From Alphaproteobacteria bacterium (lineage in GTDB: Bacteria > Pseudomonadota > Alphaproteobacteria > Sphingomonadales > SMXR01): a stretch of DNA of 34,978 nt. The stretch spans positions 1 to 34,978 of the forward strand of contig DAOWAS010000007.1 in assembly GCA_030634465.1 (NCBI GenBank), written 5' to 3'. The notes under the pieces are model-generated. The model was not told the DNA's origin and made no database searches. It was given only the letters and a program-made list of their open reading frames with translations. Position numbers and translations under genes: made by a program. Positions 8,800 through 16,571 of this stretch are shown piece after piece. Each line of letters opens with the position of its first letter. Position 1 is the stretch's first letter.

Positions 8800-10362
8800 A
8801 TGTCTATGGTGAAAAATATATCCAAGGTTAGCGGCCTAACACTTGTAAGCCGTGTGTTTGGTTTTGTGCGCGATGTGTTAATGGCACGGTTTTTGGGCGC
8901 AAGCTTGGTTGCTGACTGTTTTTTTGTTGCTTTTAAACTGCCTAATTTTTTCAGGCGTTTGTTTGCCGAAGGTGCGTTTAACTCTGCCTTTGTTCCCATT
9001 TTCAATGGTATTTTGGGTAAAGACCACAATGCTGAAAACAAAGCAAAGGCATTTGGTTTTGCCCAAGAAGCCCTAGCTATTTTGTTGCCAGTGTTGTTGG
9101 TGTTTACGGCTTTAATGCAAATTTTTATGCCGTGGGTAATGGTTGTGCTAGCCCCAGGTTTTGTTTCAAACCCTGAAAAGTTCAACCTTGCTGTTGAGTT
9201 TACTCGCGCCACATTCCCTTATTTAATGATGATTTCGCTAGTGTCATTAATGGGCGGAGTTTTAAACAGTTTGCACAAATTTGCCGCCGCCGCCGCCGCG
9301 CCCATTTTGTTGAATGTGGTGTTAATAGCCTCGCTTTGGATATTTCATGATAGCGAGCTAATTGCGGGCAGGTGGCTCTCTCGTGCCGTTAGTGTGGCGG
9401 GCATTGTGCAGTTCTTATGGCTTTTATATGCTTTGAAAAAAGCAGGGGTTAATTTACGCTTGCCTCGCCCACGGTTAAGCCCGCGGGTTAAAGAGCTGGG
9501 CATTGTTATGTTGCCCGTTGCCCTTGGTGCGGGCGCAGTGCAGCTAAACCTTTTAATAGATATTATTTTAGCTTCGTTCCTACCCGAAGGCTCGCTTTCA
9601 TATTTGTTTTATGCAGACCGTTTGACCCAGTTGCCCATTGGTGTAATTGGTGTGGCGGTGGGCACGGTGTTGTTGCCCACACTTTCACGCTCTATTGCGC
9701 TTGGCGATGTGAAAAAGGCCGCGTATGACCAAAACCGTGCCATGGAAAGCGCATTGTTTTTTACCATACCTGCGGCGGTGGCATTGTTTGTTGTGCCACT
9801 ACCGTTAATTTCAGTTTTGTTTGAGCGCGGCGCTTTTGACAGTGCGGCTAGCGCAAACACTGCCATGGCGCTATCTGCCTACGCAGTTGGCTTGCCAGCA
9901 TATGTGCTGATCAAGGTTTTAACCCCTGCGTTTTTCGCCAGAAAAGATACAAAAACACCAGTTAAAATTGCCATGTTTGCATTGCTGTTAAATGTAATTT
10001 TAAACCTAGCTTTAATGGTACCGTTCAAGCATGTGGGCTTGGCGGCGGCAACTGCCATATCCGCATGGGTTAATGTTGGCTTTTTATATTTATATTTGAA
10101 AAAGCACGAATACTTCCATATGGACGCTCGCCTAAAGTCAAAGGCATGGCGCATGATTGTTGCCGCACTGGTTATGGGGGCATTTAGTGCGTGGCTGGTT
10201 GGGCAAATAGGGGGTTTGTTGGCAGGTTCGCTTTTGTTAAAAATTTCGGCAATATTGTTATTGGTGCTTGGTGGCATGGCTGTTTATGGGGTGTTGTCGC
10301 ATGTTTTTGGCGCAATGAAGGTTGCCGAAGTGCGGGCAATTATTAAACACAAAAAACAATAG
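8800..10362 (+). CDS. murJ: Lipid II flippase MurJ (MviN)
   Basis: This polytopic inner-membrane protein (520 residues, about 14 hydrophobic segments) flips lipid II for peptidoglycan synthesis. With the start at 8800, the charged residues essential in E. coli MurJ fall at the same numbers: R18, R24, D39, R52 and R53, within SRVFGFVRD, ADCFFVAFKLPNFFRRLFAEGAF. An ATG two codons downstream (8806) is an alternative start; the Shine-Dalgarno is weak (GAG, 10 bases upstream). It follows glnD after 39 bases and may share its transcript. A run of five GCC plus one GCG codons (9283-9300) encodes six alanines. Confidence 0.96.
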   Translation: MSMVKNISKVSGLTLVSRVFGFVRDVLMARFLGASLVADCFFVAFKLPNFFRRLFAEGAFNSAFVPIFNGILGKDHNAENKAKAFGFAQEALAILLPVLLVFTALMQIFMPWVMVVLAPGFVSNPEKFNLAVEFTRATFPYLMMISLVSLMGGVLNSLHKFAAAAAAPILLNVVLIASLWIFHDSELIAGRWLSRAVSVAGIVQFLWLLYALKKAGVNLRLPRPRLSPRVKELGIVMLPVALGAGAVQLNLLIDIILASFLPEGSLSYLFYADRLTQLPIGVIGVAVGTVLLPTLSRSIALGDVKKAAYDQNRAMESALFFTIPAAVALFVVPLPLISVLFERGAFDSAASANTAMALSAYAVGLPAYVLIKVLTPAFFARKDTKTPVKIAMFALLLNVILNLALMVPFKHVGLAAATAISAWVNVGFLYLYLKKHEYFHMDARLKSKAWRMIVAALVMGAFSAWLVGQIGGLLAGSLLLKISAILLLVLGGMAVYGVLSHVFGAMKVAEVRAIIKHKKQ

Positions 10363-10377
10363 CGGTTAACGCATGGC

Positions 10378-10406
10378 TTGACCCTTGAAGCTGTGCTTGT
10401 CATAAC
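10378..10406 (+). promoter_or_regulatory. Probable sigma-70 promoter of trpS
   Basis: TTGACC (10378-10383), a 17-base spacer and CATAAC (10401-10406) give a good housekeeping-type promoter about 50 bases before the trpS start. It would make trpS independent of murJ. Confidence 0.5.
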
Positions 10407-10423
10407 ACTTTAAAGATTAATCA

Positions 10424-10436
10424 CGCCCAACGGGCG
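10424..10436 (+). other. Short GC hairpin in the trpS leader
   Basis: CGCCC (10424-10428) and GGGCG (10432-10436) pair around a three-base loop, 20 bases before the TTG start. No T-run follows, so it is not a terminator. It could shape the 5' end of the trpS mRNA; a function is not shown by sequence. Confidence 0.4.
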
Positions 10437-10456
10437 CAAATATCAGGAATAGTAAA

Positions 10457-11452
10457 TTGGATAGGGTTTTTTCAGGGGCGCAACCAACAGGCAATATGCA
10501 TTTAGGCAACTATTTGGGTGCGTTTCGCAATTGGGTTCGGTTGCAAGACAATTATGAGTGCGTTTATTGTATTGTTGATATGCATGCCATTACCACCTTT
10601 CAAGACCCCAAAACCCTGCATGCCCAAACCATTGAGGCAGCGGCGGCATATATTGCATCAGGCGTAGACCCTGAAAAAAGCGTATTGTTTAACCAAAGCC
10701 AAGTTGGCGAACATGCAGAACTGGCATGGATTTTTAACTGTGTGGCGCGCATGGGTTGGTTGAACCGCATGACCCAGTTTAAAGACAAGGCGGGTAAAAA
10801 CCGCGAAAAAGCCAGCGTTGGTCTGTATGTTTACCCCAACCTTATGGCGGCGGATATATTGTTATATAAAGCCAACCGCGTGCCAGTGGGCGAAGACCAG
10901 AAACAGCATTTAGAGCTAGCTCGCGATATTGCCCAAAAATTTAACCATGACTTTGGTGTTGAGCTGTTTCCTGAAATTGAGCCTGTAATTATGGGTGAGG
11001 CCACAAGGGTTATGTCACTTCGCAACGGGCAAAATAAAATGAGCAAGTCTGACCCATCAGATGGTTCGCGCATCAACCTTACAGACGACCAAGACACCAT
11101 TGCCAAAAAAATTAAAAAAGCCAAAACCGATAGCGAACTGTTACCCGCAAAGGCCGAGGATTTGGCAGGGCGACCTGAGGCTATTAACCTAGTGTCCATT
11201 TATGCCGCCCTTGGCGACATGAGCAAGGACGAGGTTTGCGCCCAGTTTGAGGGTAAAGGCTTTGGCGATTTTAAACCTGCATTAACAGAGCTTGCGGTTG
11301 AAAAGCTTGCCCCTGTAACAAATGAAATGGCAAAGCTAATGAAAGACCCCAAGCATATTGAAAATGTTTTGGCAGATGGCGCAGTACGGGCAAAAGCCAT
11401 TGCTGCACCTGTTTTGGCAGAGGTTAAGGCCGCAATTGGTTTTGTTCGTTAG
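10457..11452 (+). CDS. trpS: Tryptophanyl-tRNA synthetase
   Basis: This class I synthetase charges tRNA-Trp with tryptophan. The HIGH-equivalent is TGNMHLGN at residues 11-18, in the family-typical N-terminus [10 protein letters not shown], and the KMSKS loop is at 194-198. Length (331 residues) is normal. The start is TTG: an in-frame stop lies at 10418-10420, no ATG intervenes, and AGGA (10445-10448) stands eight bases upstream. The family N-terminus aligns exactly from this codon. It has its own probable promoter. Confidence 0.97.
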   Translation: MDRVFSGAQPTGNMHLGNYLGAFRNWVRLQDNYECVYCIVDMHAITTFQDPKTLHAQTIEAAAAYIASGVDPEKSVLFNQSQVGEHAELAWIFNCVARMGWLNRMTQFKDKAGKNREKASVGLYVYPNLMAADILLYKANRVPVGEDQKQHLELARDIAQKFNHDFGVELFPEIEPVIMGEATRVMSLRNGQNKMSKSDPSDGSRINLTDDQDTIAKKIKKAKTDSELLPAKAEDLAGRPEAINLVSIYAALGDMSKDEVCAQFEGKGFGDFKPALTELAVEKLAPVTNEMAKLMKDPKHIENVLADGAVRAKAIAAPVLAEVKAAIGFVR

Positions 11453-11486
11453 GTTAGGCAATCGCAACTAGTTTATAAAAGTTGAT

Positions 11487-11515
11487 TTGCCACCTTTTCG
11501 TCATGAATATAAAGT
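11487..11515 (+). promoter_or_regulatory. Possible promoter of the DUF4136-type lipoprotein gene
   Basis: TTGCCA (11487-11492), a 17-base spacer and TAAAGT (11510-11515) match the sigma-70 consensus in 5/6 and 4/6 positions, 50 bases upstream of the ATG. The 113-base trpS-lipoprotein gap contains no obvious trpS terminator. Confidence 0.4.
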
Positions 11516-11565
11516 AATGTGTAACTGTTCTAGTGATTTAATGATTGAAATTTAAGGAGCGTGAC

Positions 11566-12195
11566 ATGCCAATAAAAAAAGTTTTATTTAGTGTGGTTCT
11601 ACTGTTAGGTCTTGCGGGCTGTTCAACCAGCTATAGAACAGAGGTGGTGCGTTTTCATGATTTAACCCCGCAACAAGGTGCAACGGTTGTTGTTCAGCCG
11701 GGTCAAGGTGTGGTTGATGGCCCTGAGTTCCGCCAATATGCGGATATGGTTATTAACAAACTAGCTGGGCAGGGTTTTGTTGCCGCCAGTGATGCCGAGC
11801 CTGATTTTATTGTAAATGTTTCTTATGGTGTTATTCGCCAAGAATCACGGTATAGAAATTCACCTTGGCGCACATCAGTTTATTTTGGTTATGGCAGTTA
11901 TAGACATCCATTTTACCCTTACGGATATTACCATCCGTATTTCTTTGGTAGTTATTGGGATTATCCAGACCAGTTTGCCAACCTTCCAGAGCACGAGCGT
12001 ATTTTAGAGGTTGTAATTAAAAAACCAGATGAAGCTGTTGTTTTTGAAGGCAGAGCGGTAAGCGTGGGCAGAACAAGCATGTTGGTTAAAATAATGCCTT
12101 ATTTGGTCGAATCGTTATTTAAAAACTTCCCCGGTCAAAGCGGTGAGGTAATAAACATTTCTATTAAAGAGGAAGAGCTAGGCACCACCCCATAG
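11566..12195 (+). CDS. Putative lipoprotein, DUF4136-like
   Basis: The 209-residue protein begins with a lipoprotein signal peptide: MPIKKV, a leucine/valine core, and the lipobox LAGC with the lipidated cysteine at residue 19. The mature part resembles DUF4136 proteins, envelope lipoproteins of unknown function: conserved segments are TPQQGATVVV near 38, the ADPDFIV-like AEPDFIVNVSY near 85, and LVESLFKNFP near the C-terminus. A loop near residues 100-135 is unusually rich in Tyr, Phe, Pro and His. The ATG at 11566 is chosen because AAGGAG lies six bases upstream and the signal peptide begins there. It precedes a DUF2333-type membrane protein gene by 79 bases. Function is unknown. Confidence 0.75.
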   Translation: MPIKKVLFSVVLLLGLAGCSTSYRTEVVRFHDLTPQQGATVVVQPGQGVVDGPEFRQYADMVINKLAGQGFVAASDAEPDFIVNVSYGVIRQESRYRNSPWRTSVYFGYGSYRHPFYPYGYYHPYFFGSYWDYPDQFANLPEHERILEVVIKKPDEAVVFEGRAVSVGRTSMLVKIMPYLVESLFKNFPGQSGEVINISIKEEELGTTP

Positions 12196-12274
12196 TGTGT
12201 GCCTTAGCTAACAGCCTTGAAATGTTGGCGGTTTAGCACCATCTAAGCTCTATAAGAAAAAGAAAGAGGGCATT

Positions 12275-13303
12275 ATGTGGTTGATGATTAGTGATTGGTT
12301 CAGGGCAATACCAAGTAAAATTTGGGCAGTTATAAAAAGCGTCTTTGCATATCTTGGTGACAGGATTGCAGATGTAACGGGTAATACTTGGAAAAAAGTG
12401 GCTTTTGTAGCTGCGGTTTTAATTGTGCTTTATTATCCCATTGGCATGGCACTGCAAAACGAAATTGATGATAATTTAGCTTATGGTCAAAGCGTTGCCA
12501 CACCACAAGGCGGTACTGAAGCCCCTAGTAAATCCATTGCAGTTATGGCGGCGCTGATAGACCGCGAGGTAAACCAGTACGGCTGGGTAATGAACGACCC
12601 GTTTTTCAAACCTGGCTGGATGTTGGATAACATGCCTAACTATCAGCAAGGCATGTTCTCATCATTAGCGCGGGTGGCTATTGAGTTTCGTGACCAAGTT
12701 GGTCGCACCCGTGGCTCTAGCAGTATTGATACCGATCTAGAAGAAGCCGCAGGACTGTTGCCATACCCGGGCGACGTTTGGATTTTTAATTTTTCTACCT
12801 CACTTTTGCCAACAGCATCAGCTGAGCGACAATACCTAACCGCCATGAAAGCGTTAAATAGGTATAATCAGCGTTTGGTTTTGGGTGAGGCTGTGTTTGA
12901 ACGCCGCGGCGATAATTTGCTAGCAACTTTGGACCGCATTGCTTTGGACATTGGCGCATCATCAGCGGCAATAGATGATCATATTAAAACCCATTCTGAC
13001 GATTGGATTGATTTTAAATCTGACGATTTATTTTATAATGTGAAGGGTCAAACATACGCTTATTTGCTGATTTTAGAGGCCTTGGGCGAAGACTATAGCT
13101 CAATAATTGAAAATAGAGAGTTGCACCAAGCCTACACCCAAATGTTAGATAGTTTTCGTGAATTGGCGGCATTAGATCCATTTGTTGTAACCAATAATGG
13201 TCTGGACGATCAGTTTTTGCCAAACCATTTGGCGGCGCAGGGTTTTTATCTTTTACGTGCCCGCACCCAGTTACGAGAAATTACCAATATATTGTTGAAA
13301 TAA
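12275..13303 (+). CDS. DUF2333-family membrane-anchored protein
   Basis: The 342-residue protein has one clear membrane helix (about residues 43-61, VAFVAAVLIVLYYPIGMAL) and a long, probably periplasmic, C-terminal part. Segments such as VNQYGWVMNDPFFKPGWMLDNMPNYQQG and DDLFYNVKGQTYAYLLILEALGEDY look like the DUF2333 family, whose function is unknown to me. AGAGGG lies just upstream of the ATG. Together with the preceding lipoprotein it may form an envelope pair, but that is only neighbourhood inference. A candidate terminator follows. Confidence 0.75.
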   Translation: MWLMISDWFRAIPSKIWAVIKSVFAYLGDRIADVTGNTWKKVAFVAAVLIVLYYPIGMALQNEIDDNLAYGQSVATPQGGTEAPSKSIAVMAALIDREVNQYGWVMNDPFFKPGWMLDNMPNYQQGMFSSLARVAIEFRDQVGRTRGSSSIDTDLEEAAGLLPYPGDVWIFNFSTSLLPTASAERQYLTAMKALNRYNQRLVLGEAVFERRGDNLLATLDRIALDIGASSAAIDDHIKTHSDDWIDFKSDDLFYNVKGQTYAYLLILEALGEDYSSIIENRELHQAYTQMLDSFRELAALDPFVVTNNGLDDQFLPNHLAAQGFYLLRARTQLREITNILLK

Positions 13304-13328
13304 CCCCTTTAAACAATTACAAAACAGC

Positions 13329-13367
13329 AAGGTTATGTGAGGCGTTTACACAAACCTTACTATTTTT
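13329..13367 (+). terminator. Probable Rho-independent terminator after the DUF2333 gene
   Basis: AAGGTT (13329-13334) pairs with AACCTT (13353-13358), and TGTG/CACA continues the stem inward with a one-base bulge. A five-T run (13363-13367) follows four bases after the stem. The offset T-run makes it a moderate candidate. Confidence 0.45.
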
Positions 13368-13415
13368 GTCTTATTATGTTTGACTTATGAGAGAACCAAC
13401 CCATTTATAGACCAT

Positions 13416-13441
13416 AGAGGAATATGGCAGAGGAATATGGC
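13416..13441 (+). repeat. 13-base tandem duplication of the nfu RBS and ATG
   Basis: AGAGGAATATGGC occurs at 13416-13428 and again, identical, at 13429-13441. Each copy has a Shine-Dalgarno (AGAGG) and an ATG (13424 and 13437). Because 13 is not a multiple of three the two ATGs are in different frames; only the first is in the nfu frame, and the second runs into TAG after four codons. Confidence 0.9.
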
Positions 13442-13984
13442 ATGCTTATAGAAACTGAAAAAACTCCAAACCCATCAACACTGAAATTTATCCCCGACCA
13501 AAAGGTTATGGATAGTGGAAGCCGCTATTTTGGCGACAAGGAAGAGGCCGCAGGTTCACCACTTGTAGCGGAACTTTATGAGGTTGCGGGGGTTACGGCT
13601 GTTCTTTTGGGTGTGGGTTTTATCTCTGTGACCTTGGAAGGTCATGATTGGCAAGACAAAAAAACCGAAGTCCTCTCAGCAATTATGGGTTTTTATCTTT
13701 CAGGCGAGCCACTGTTAAGCGGTGAGGTTAGCGTTGAACACGCAGGCGAAGACAGCGAAACCGTTATACAAATTAAAGCTATATTGGACGAAAAAATCCG
13801 CCCTTCCATTGCCCAAGATGGTGGCGATGTGGTGTTTGAACGTTTTGAAGACGGCATAGTGTTTTTGCGTTTGCAGGGGGCATGTGCTGGTTGTCCATCC
13901 TCAACCATGACGTTAAAAAACGGTATTGAAAACTTGCTTCGTTATTATGTTCCTGAAATTACCGAGGTAAGACAGGCTCAATAA
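13442..13984 (+). CDS. nfu: NifU/Nfu-type Fe-S cluster carrier protein
   Basis: The 180-residue protein has an N-terminal Nfu domain (MLIETEKTPNPSTLKFIP, typical of alphaproteobacterial and mitochondrial Nfu) and a C-terminal NifU-like domain with the cluster-binding GACAGCPSS, cysteines C148 and C151. Such proteins carry Fe-S clusters to client enzymes. I chose ATG 13442 because family members begin at this Met and AGAGG sits eight bases upstream; an in-frame ATG at 13424 would add MAEEYG but has only a three-base spacer to its Shine-Dalgarno. The start region is a tandem duplication. MiaB, encoded downstream, is a plausible Fe-S client. Confidence 0.93.
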   Translation: MLIETEKTPNPSTLKFIPDQKVMDSGSRYFGDKEEAAGSPLVAELYEVAGVTAVLLGVGFISVTLEGHDWQDKKTEVLSAIMGFYLSGEPLLSGEVSVEHAGEDSETVIQIKAILDEKIRPSIAQDGGDVVFERFEDGIVFLRLQGACAGCPSSTMTLKNGIENLLRYYVPEITEVRQAQ

Positions 13985-14034
13985 AGCAAACTTGGCTCAA
14001 TAAAGCAAACTTGGCCCAATAAAGTAAGCCTGTC
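13971..14034. repeat. Three 19-base repeats inside an 8-bp inverted repeat after nfu
   Basis: Units lie at 13975-13993, 13994-14012 (identical, GGCTCAATAAAGCAAACTT) and 14013-14031 (four mismatches). The nfu stop lies in unit 1. GACAGGCT (13971-13978) and AGCCTGTC (14027-14034) are perfect reverse complements enclosing the array. The array fills the gap between nfu and the convergent deacetylase gene, so it might work as a bidirectional terminator, but no T-run is attached. Confidence 0.8.
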
Positions 14035-14038
14035 CTAG

Positions 14039-15136
14039 CTATTCGCTAACAATAAACAATCCACCTAACCAGTACCAACGCCCATCCCCTGCGGGCAGGG
14101 TGCAGTTTATTTTGTTACGCCCTTTTGGAAACGGCTTGTCAAAGCGCACCTCAACTCTTTTTTCGTTTAAAATTGTAATGTCGGCGGCCTTGCCCAAGTG
14201 TGATGGGTAACACGCTAGTGCGTTTAGGTTTGCTGGCGGGTTGGTGATGGTAAAGCCATAAACAGGCGGGTTGTTTTCAGGATCTATTGTTGGCTCGCTC
14301 GGTATAACTTGCTCAATAGCAAGGGGAACCGTTCCTGTAATTAATTTAAAGCGACCAATATCGCCGTAACGCTCGTTTATGGGAAAGCGGGGCAAGCTTA
14401 ACATATCGCTTGTTTCTGGAAGCGGCCCTGATAATTGGTTAAAGGCAACTTCAATGCCCGCTTGGGTCAACAAGGCTTTTATGCGGTCATCATATTCGCC
14501 GTATGGGTAAGCAAAAATTGTTGGTTGAAACCCCAGTTCAGCAACAAACCTGCTACTTGCTTTGTTCAGATCGGCTAAAATCTCTTCATCGCTCATATCT
14601 AAATAATGCTTATGGCTGGCACCGTGGTGGGCAATGGTTACGCCACCTTCAGCCAGTTCCCGCAGTTGTTCCCACGACATATAGTGGCTTGAATTATTAT
14701 CTATGGTGTCAGTTGCCACAAAAATGGTTAGGGGAATTCCCGCTTCTTTCAGCCGTGGCCATGCGTTAGTAAAAACACTTTTAAAGGCATCATCAACAGT
14801 TATGGCAACGGTGCGTTTATCATAGCCAACCCCCTGTTTTAGGTTTTCAACCATGCTGGGTAGTGACACAGTATTATATTTTTCAGGGGTCAGCAGTTCC
14901 GCAATATGCGCATCTAGCTGTTCAATTTTTGTATTGGTTGAGGGAAACTCGCCCTCGCCAAAGCGGTGGTAAATAAGAACAACCCCTTGGCTGGGTATTA
15001 ACCTCTGGCTGGTTATTGAACTTTCTTGCGAAATGCCGCTTTTGGGCGATAAAAATGTCAGGGCAAGCGCAAACAAACACACAAAACCAAGTGCGCTCAT
15101 CACAAAATTCTTTGCATATGCTTTAATATCAACCAT
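14039..15136 (-). CDS. Polysaccharide deacetylase-like (NodB-homology) exported protein
   Basis: A 365-residue protein with an N-terminal membrane anchor or signal (residues about 13-30). The NodB-type carbohydrate esterase domain shows a metal/catalytic Asp-Asp motif (ITVDDAFKSVF), the HxxxH metal site (HHGASHKHY) and FAYPYGEYDD. A probable substrate is an acetylated envelope or extracellular polysaccharide. The last ~90 residues, after a proline-rich linker, form an extra domain with two cysteines that I do not recognise. The start at 15136 is supported by a probable promoter at 15187-15158, which would exclude the upstream in-frame starts (TTG 15187, ATG 15178). Confidence 0.82.
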   Translation of the reverse strand: MVDIKAYAKNFVMSALGFVCLFALALTFLSPKSGISQESSITSQRLIPSQGVVLIYHRFGEGEFPSTNTKIEQLDAHIAELLTPEKYNTVSLPSMVENLKQGVGYDKRTVAITVDDAFKSVFTNAWPRLKEAGIPLTIFVATDTIDNNSSHYMSWEQLRELAEGGVTIAHHGASHKHYLDMSDEEILADLNKASSRFVAELGFQPTIFAYPYGEYDDRIKALLTQAGIEVAFNQLSGPLPETSDMLSLPRFPINERYGDIGRFKLITGTVPLAIEQVIPSEPTIDPENNPPVYGFTITNPPANLNALACYPSHLGKAADITILNEKRVEVRFDKPFPKGRNKINCTLPAGDGRWYWLGGLFIVSE

Positions 15137-15157
15137 TGCTTCTTTACCCTTAAATCT

Positions 15158-15187
15158 ATTATCTCTCGTACTATACATTAATAACAA
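15158..15187 (-). promoter_or_regulatory. Probable promoter of the deacetylase-like gene
   Basis: Read on the minus strand: TTGTTA (15187-15182), an 18-base spacer and GATAAT (15163-15158), 21 bases before the ATG at 15136. It helps to decide the start codon. Confidence 0.45.
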
Positions 15188-15247
15188 GTAAGAATTGATG
15201 TAATTGGTATTAATTTTTAACTAGGCTTGGTGGGTATTGGGGGCATT

Positions 15248-15850
15248 ATGGCAGATATTATAAGCGACAAGGGTTTGGACATTCTATTCAGGTCGGCACG
15301 CTCATATAATGGCTGGTTGGAAAAAGACGTAAGCGATGTGCTTATTCAGGCGGTGTATGATCTGACAAAATATGGTGCTACTAGCGCAAACGGCTCTCAC
15401 GGAAGGTTTGTTTTTGTTAAATCTGCTGCAATGAAAGAAAAGCTGGTTGCATGTGTTGATGATGCCAATAAGCAAAAGGTTGCCGCCGCCCCAGTTACAG
15501 TTCTTATTGGCTCAGACATGAAGTTTTATGAAAAGCTGGATAAGCTTTTCCCCCATAACTTAGAGGCGCGCTCATGGTTTGAGGGTAAACCAGAGCTAAT
15601 TGCCGAAACCGCATTTCGTAACAGCACATTGCAGGGGGCATATTTAATGTTGGCGGCGCGCTCGCTGGGTTTGGATTGTGGCCCCATGTCTGGTTTTGAT
15701 AAAGACAAGCTAAACCAAAGTTTTTTCTCTGAGGAACCAGAGGAAAATATAGAAGTAAACTTTATATGCTCACTTGGCTACGGCGATAAGGATAGCATTT
15801 TTCCACGAGGTCCACGCTTAAGCTTTAATGAAGCGTGTTCAATAATATAG
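15248..15850 (+). CDS. Nitroreductase-family protein, RutE/HadB-like
   Basis: The 200-residue flavoprotein belongs to the malonic semialdehyde reductase (RutE)/HadB branch of the nitroreductase family: FRSARSYNGW near residue 12, the FMN-contact region YGATSANGSHGRFVFV near 44, LFPHNLEARSWF, RNSTLQGAYLMLAARSLGLDCGPMSGF and a LGYGD...PRLSFNEA C-terminus. RutE reduces 3-oxopropanoate in pyrimidine breakdown, but no other rut gene is here, so the substrate is open. The ATG at 15248 has a strong GGGGG element upstream. It is divergent from the deacetylase gene and 13 bases ahead of tsaB. Confidence 0.85.
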   Translation: MADIISDKGLDILFRSARSYNGWLEKDVSDVLIQAVYDLTKYGATSANGSHGRFVFVKSAAMKEKLVACVDDANKQKVAAAPVTVLIGSDMKFYEKLDKLFPHNLEARSWFEGKPELIAETAFRNSTLQGAYLMLAARSLGLDCGPMSGFDKDKLNQSFFSEEPEENIEVNFICSLGYGDKDSIFPRGPRLSFNEACSII

Positions 15851-15863
15851 GAACTGTAAACCC

Positions 15864-16562
15864 ATGCTTTTAGCCATAGACACAACATCATCTGCTTGTT
15901 CATGCGCCCTATATAGCGACGGACTTGTGGCAAGTGCTGAGCATTTTGGCGAAAAGGGTCATGCTGAGATGCTGATACCGCAAATAAGAACCATGTTGGC
16001 TGATGCGGGTTGCGAGGTTGAAGCAATTACAAAAATAGCAGTAACAACGGGCCCCGGTTCGTTTACAGGAGTGCGGGTTGGCATTGCCGCCGCCCGTGGT
16101 TTGGCGCTGTCATTAAACTGTGAACTGGTTGGTTTAACCAGCTTTGAAGCGCTGGCAAGTGCAGTGCTTGCCCATGCCAACAGTGCTGGCTTTCCCCTGA
16201 ACAAGGGTGAGCAATTTAGCTGTGTTATAGATGCGCGCCGCGATCAGGTTTATGTGGAAAGCTTTGTTTTCAATGGCGCGGGCACAGCACCAACGCCGCT
16301 AGCTGAGGGTGCGGCAATGGATATAGAAACCGCCAAAACACAGTTTAAAAAACAGCCATCACTGCTTTTGGGCGGTGGGGCAAAGCTTGTTGGTACGGTA
16401 AATAAGTTTTTTGACAATGATAATTTTATGCATATTTTGGCAAAAAACTTTTGCGCAAATGTTGACCTATTTGTTAGCAAGCAAGACAAACCACCAGTGC
16501 CGCTATATTTGCGTGCGCCTGATGCCAAGCCCGCTTTTTCATTCTTAACTGGTGGGGCTTAA
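15864..16562 (+). CDS. tsaB: tRNA t6A modification protein TsaB
   Basis: TsaB (232 residues) is the non-catalytic partner of TsaD in forming threonylcarbamoyl-adenosine at position 37 of ANN-decoding tRNAs. The ASKHA-fold N-terminus is clear: MLLAIDTTSSACSCAL, HAEMLIPQI, then TGPGSFTGVRVGIAAARGLA, the most conserved TsaB stretch. The C-terminal lobe is divergent, as usual. AGGA lies upstream of the ATG. The 3' end, including the stop, is part of a 14-base tandem duplication shared with the start of rimI. Neither tsaD nor tsaE is in the window. Confidence 0.95.
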   Translation: MLLAIDTTSSACSCALYSDGLVASAEHFGEKGHAEMLIPQIRTMLADAGCEVEAITKIAVTTGPGSFTGVRVGIAAARGLALSLNCELVGLTSFEALASAVLAHANSAGFPLNKGEQFSCVIDARRDQVYVESFVFNGAGTAPTPLAEGAAMDIETAKTQFKKQPSLLLGGGAKLVGTVNKFFDNDNFMHILAKNFCANVDLFVSKQDKPPVPLYLRAPDAKPAFSFLTGGA

Positions 16563-16571
16563 CTAGTGGGG
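16544..16571 (+). repeat. 14-base tandem duplication at the tsaB stop / rimI start
   Basis: CTTAACTGGTGGGG (16544-16557) is followed directly by CTTAACTAGTGGGG (16558-16571), one mismatch. The second copy provides the tsaB stop TAA (16560-16562) and the rimI GTG (16566-16568). Confidence 0.85.

Noticed and set aside
8757-9212. Minus-strand open frame of 151 codons opposite murJ
   Set aside because: Antisense to the conserved N-terminus of murJ; composition (Lys/Asn/Thr-rich) is that of a shadow frame.
9283-9300. GCC trinucleotide run in murJ (five GCC plus GCG) as a possible phase-variable tract
   Set aside because: The unit is three bases, so slippage would not change the frame, and an alanine-rich stretch at this place is common in alphaproteobacterial MurJ.
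10363-10456. T-box-like or terminator element before trpS
   Set aside because: The CGCCC/GGGCG stem has no T-run and no T-box bases; T-boxes are also not expected in alphaproteobacteria.
15195-15223. TTGATG-17-TAACTA as the promoter of the nitroreductase-family gene
   Set aside because: The -10 matches the consensus too poorly to list as a feature, although a promoter must exist nearby.
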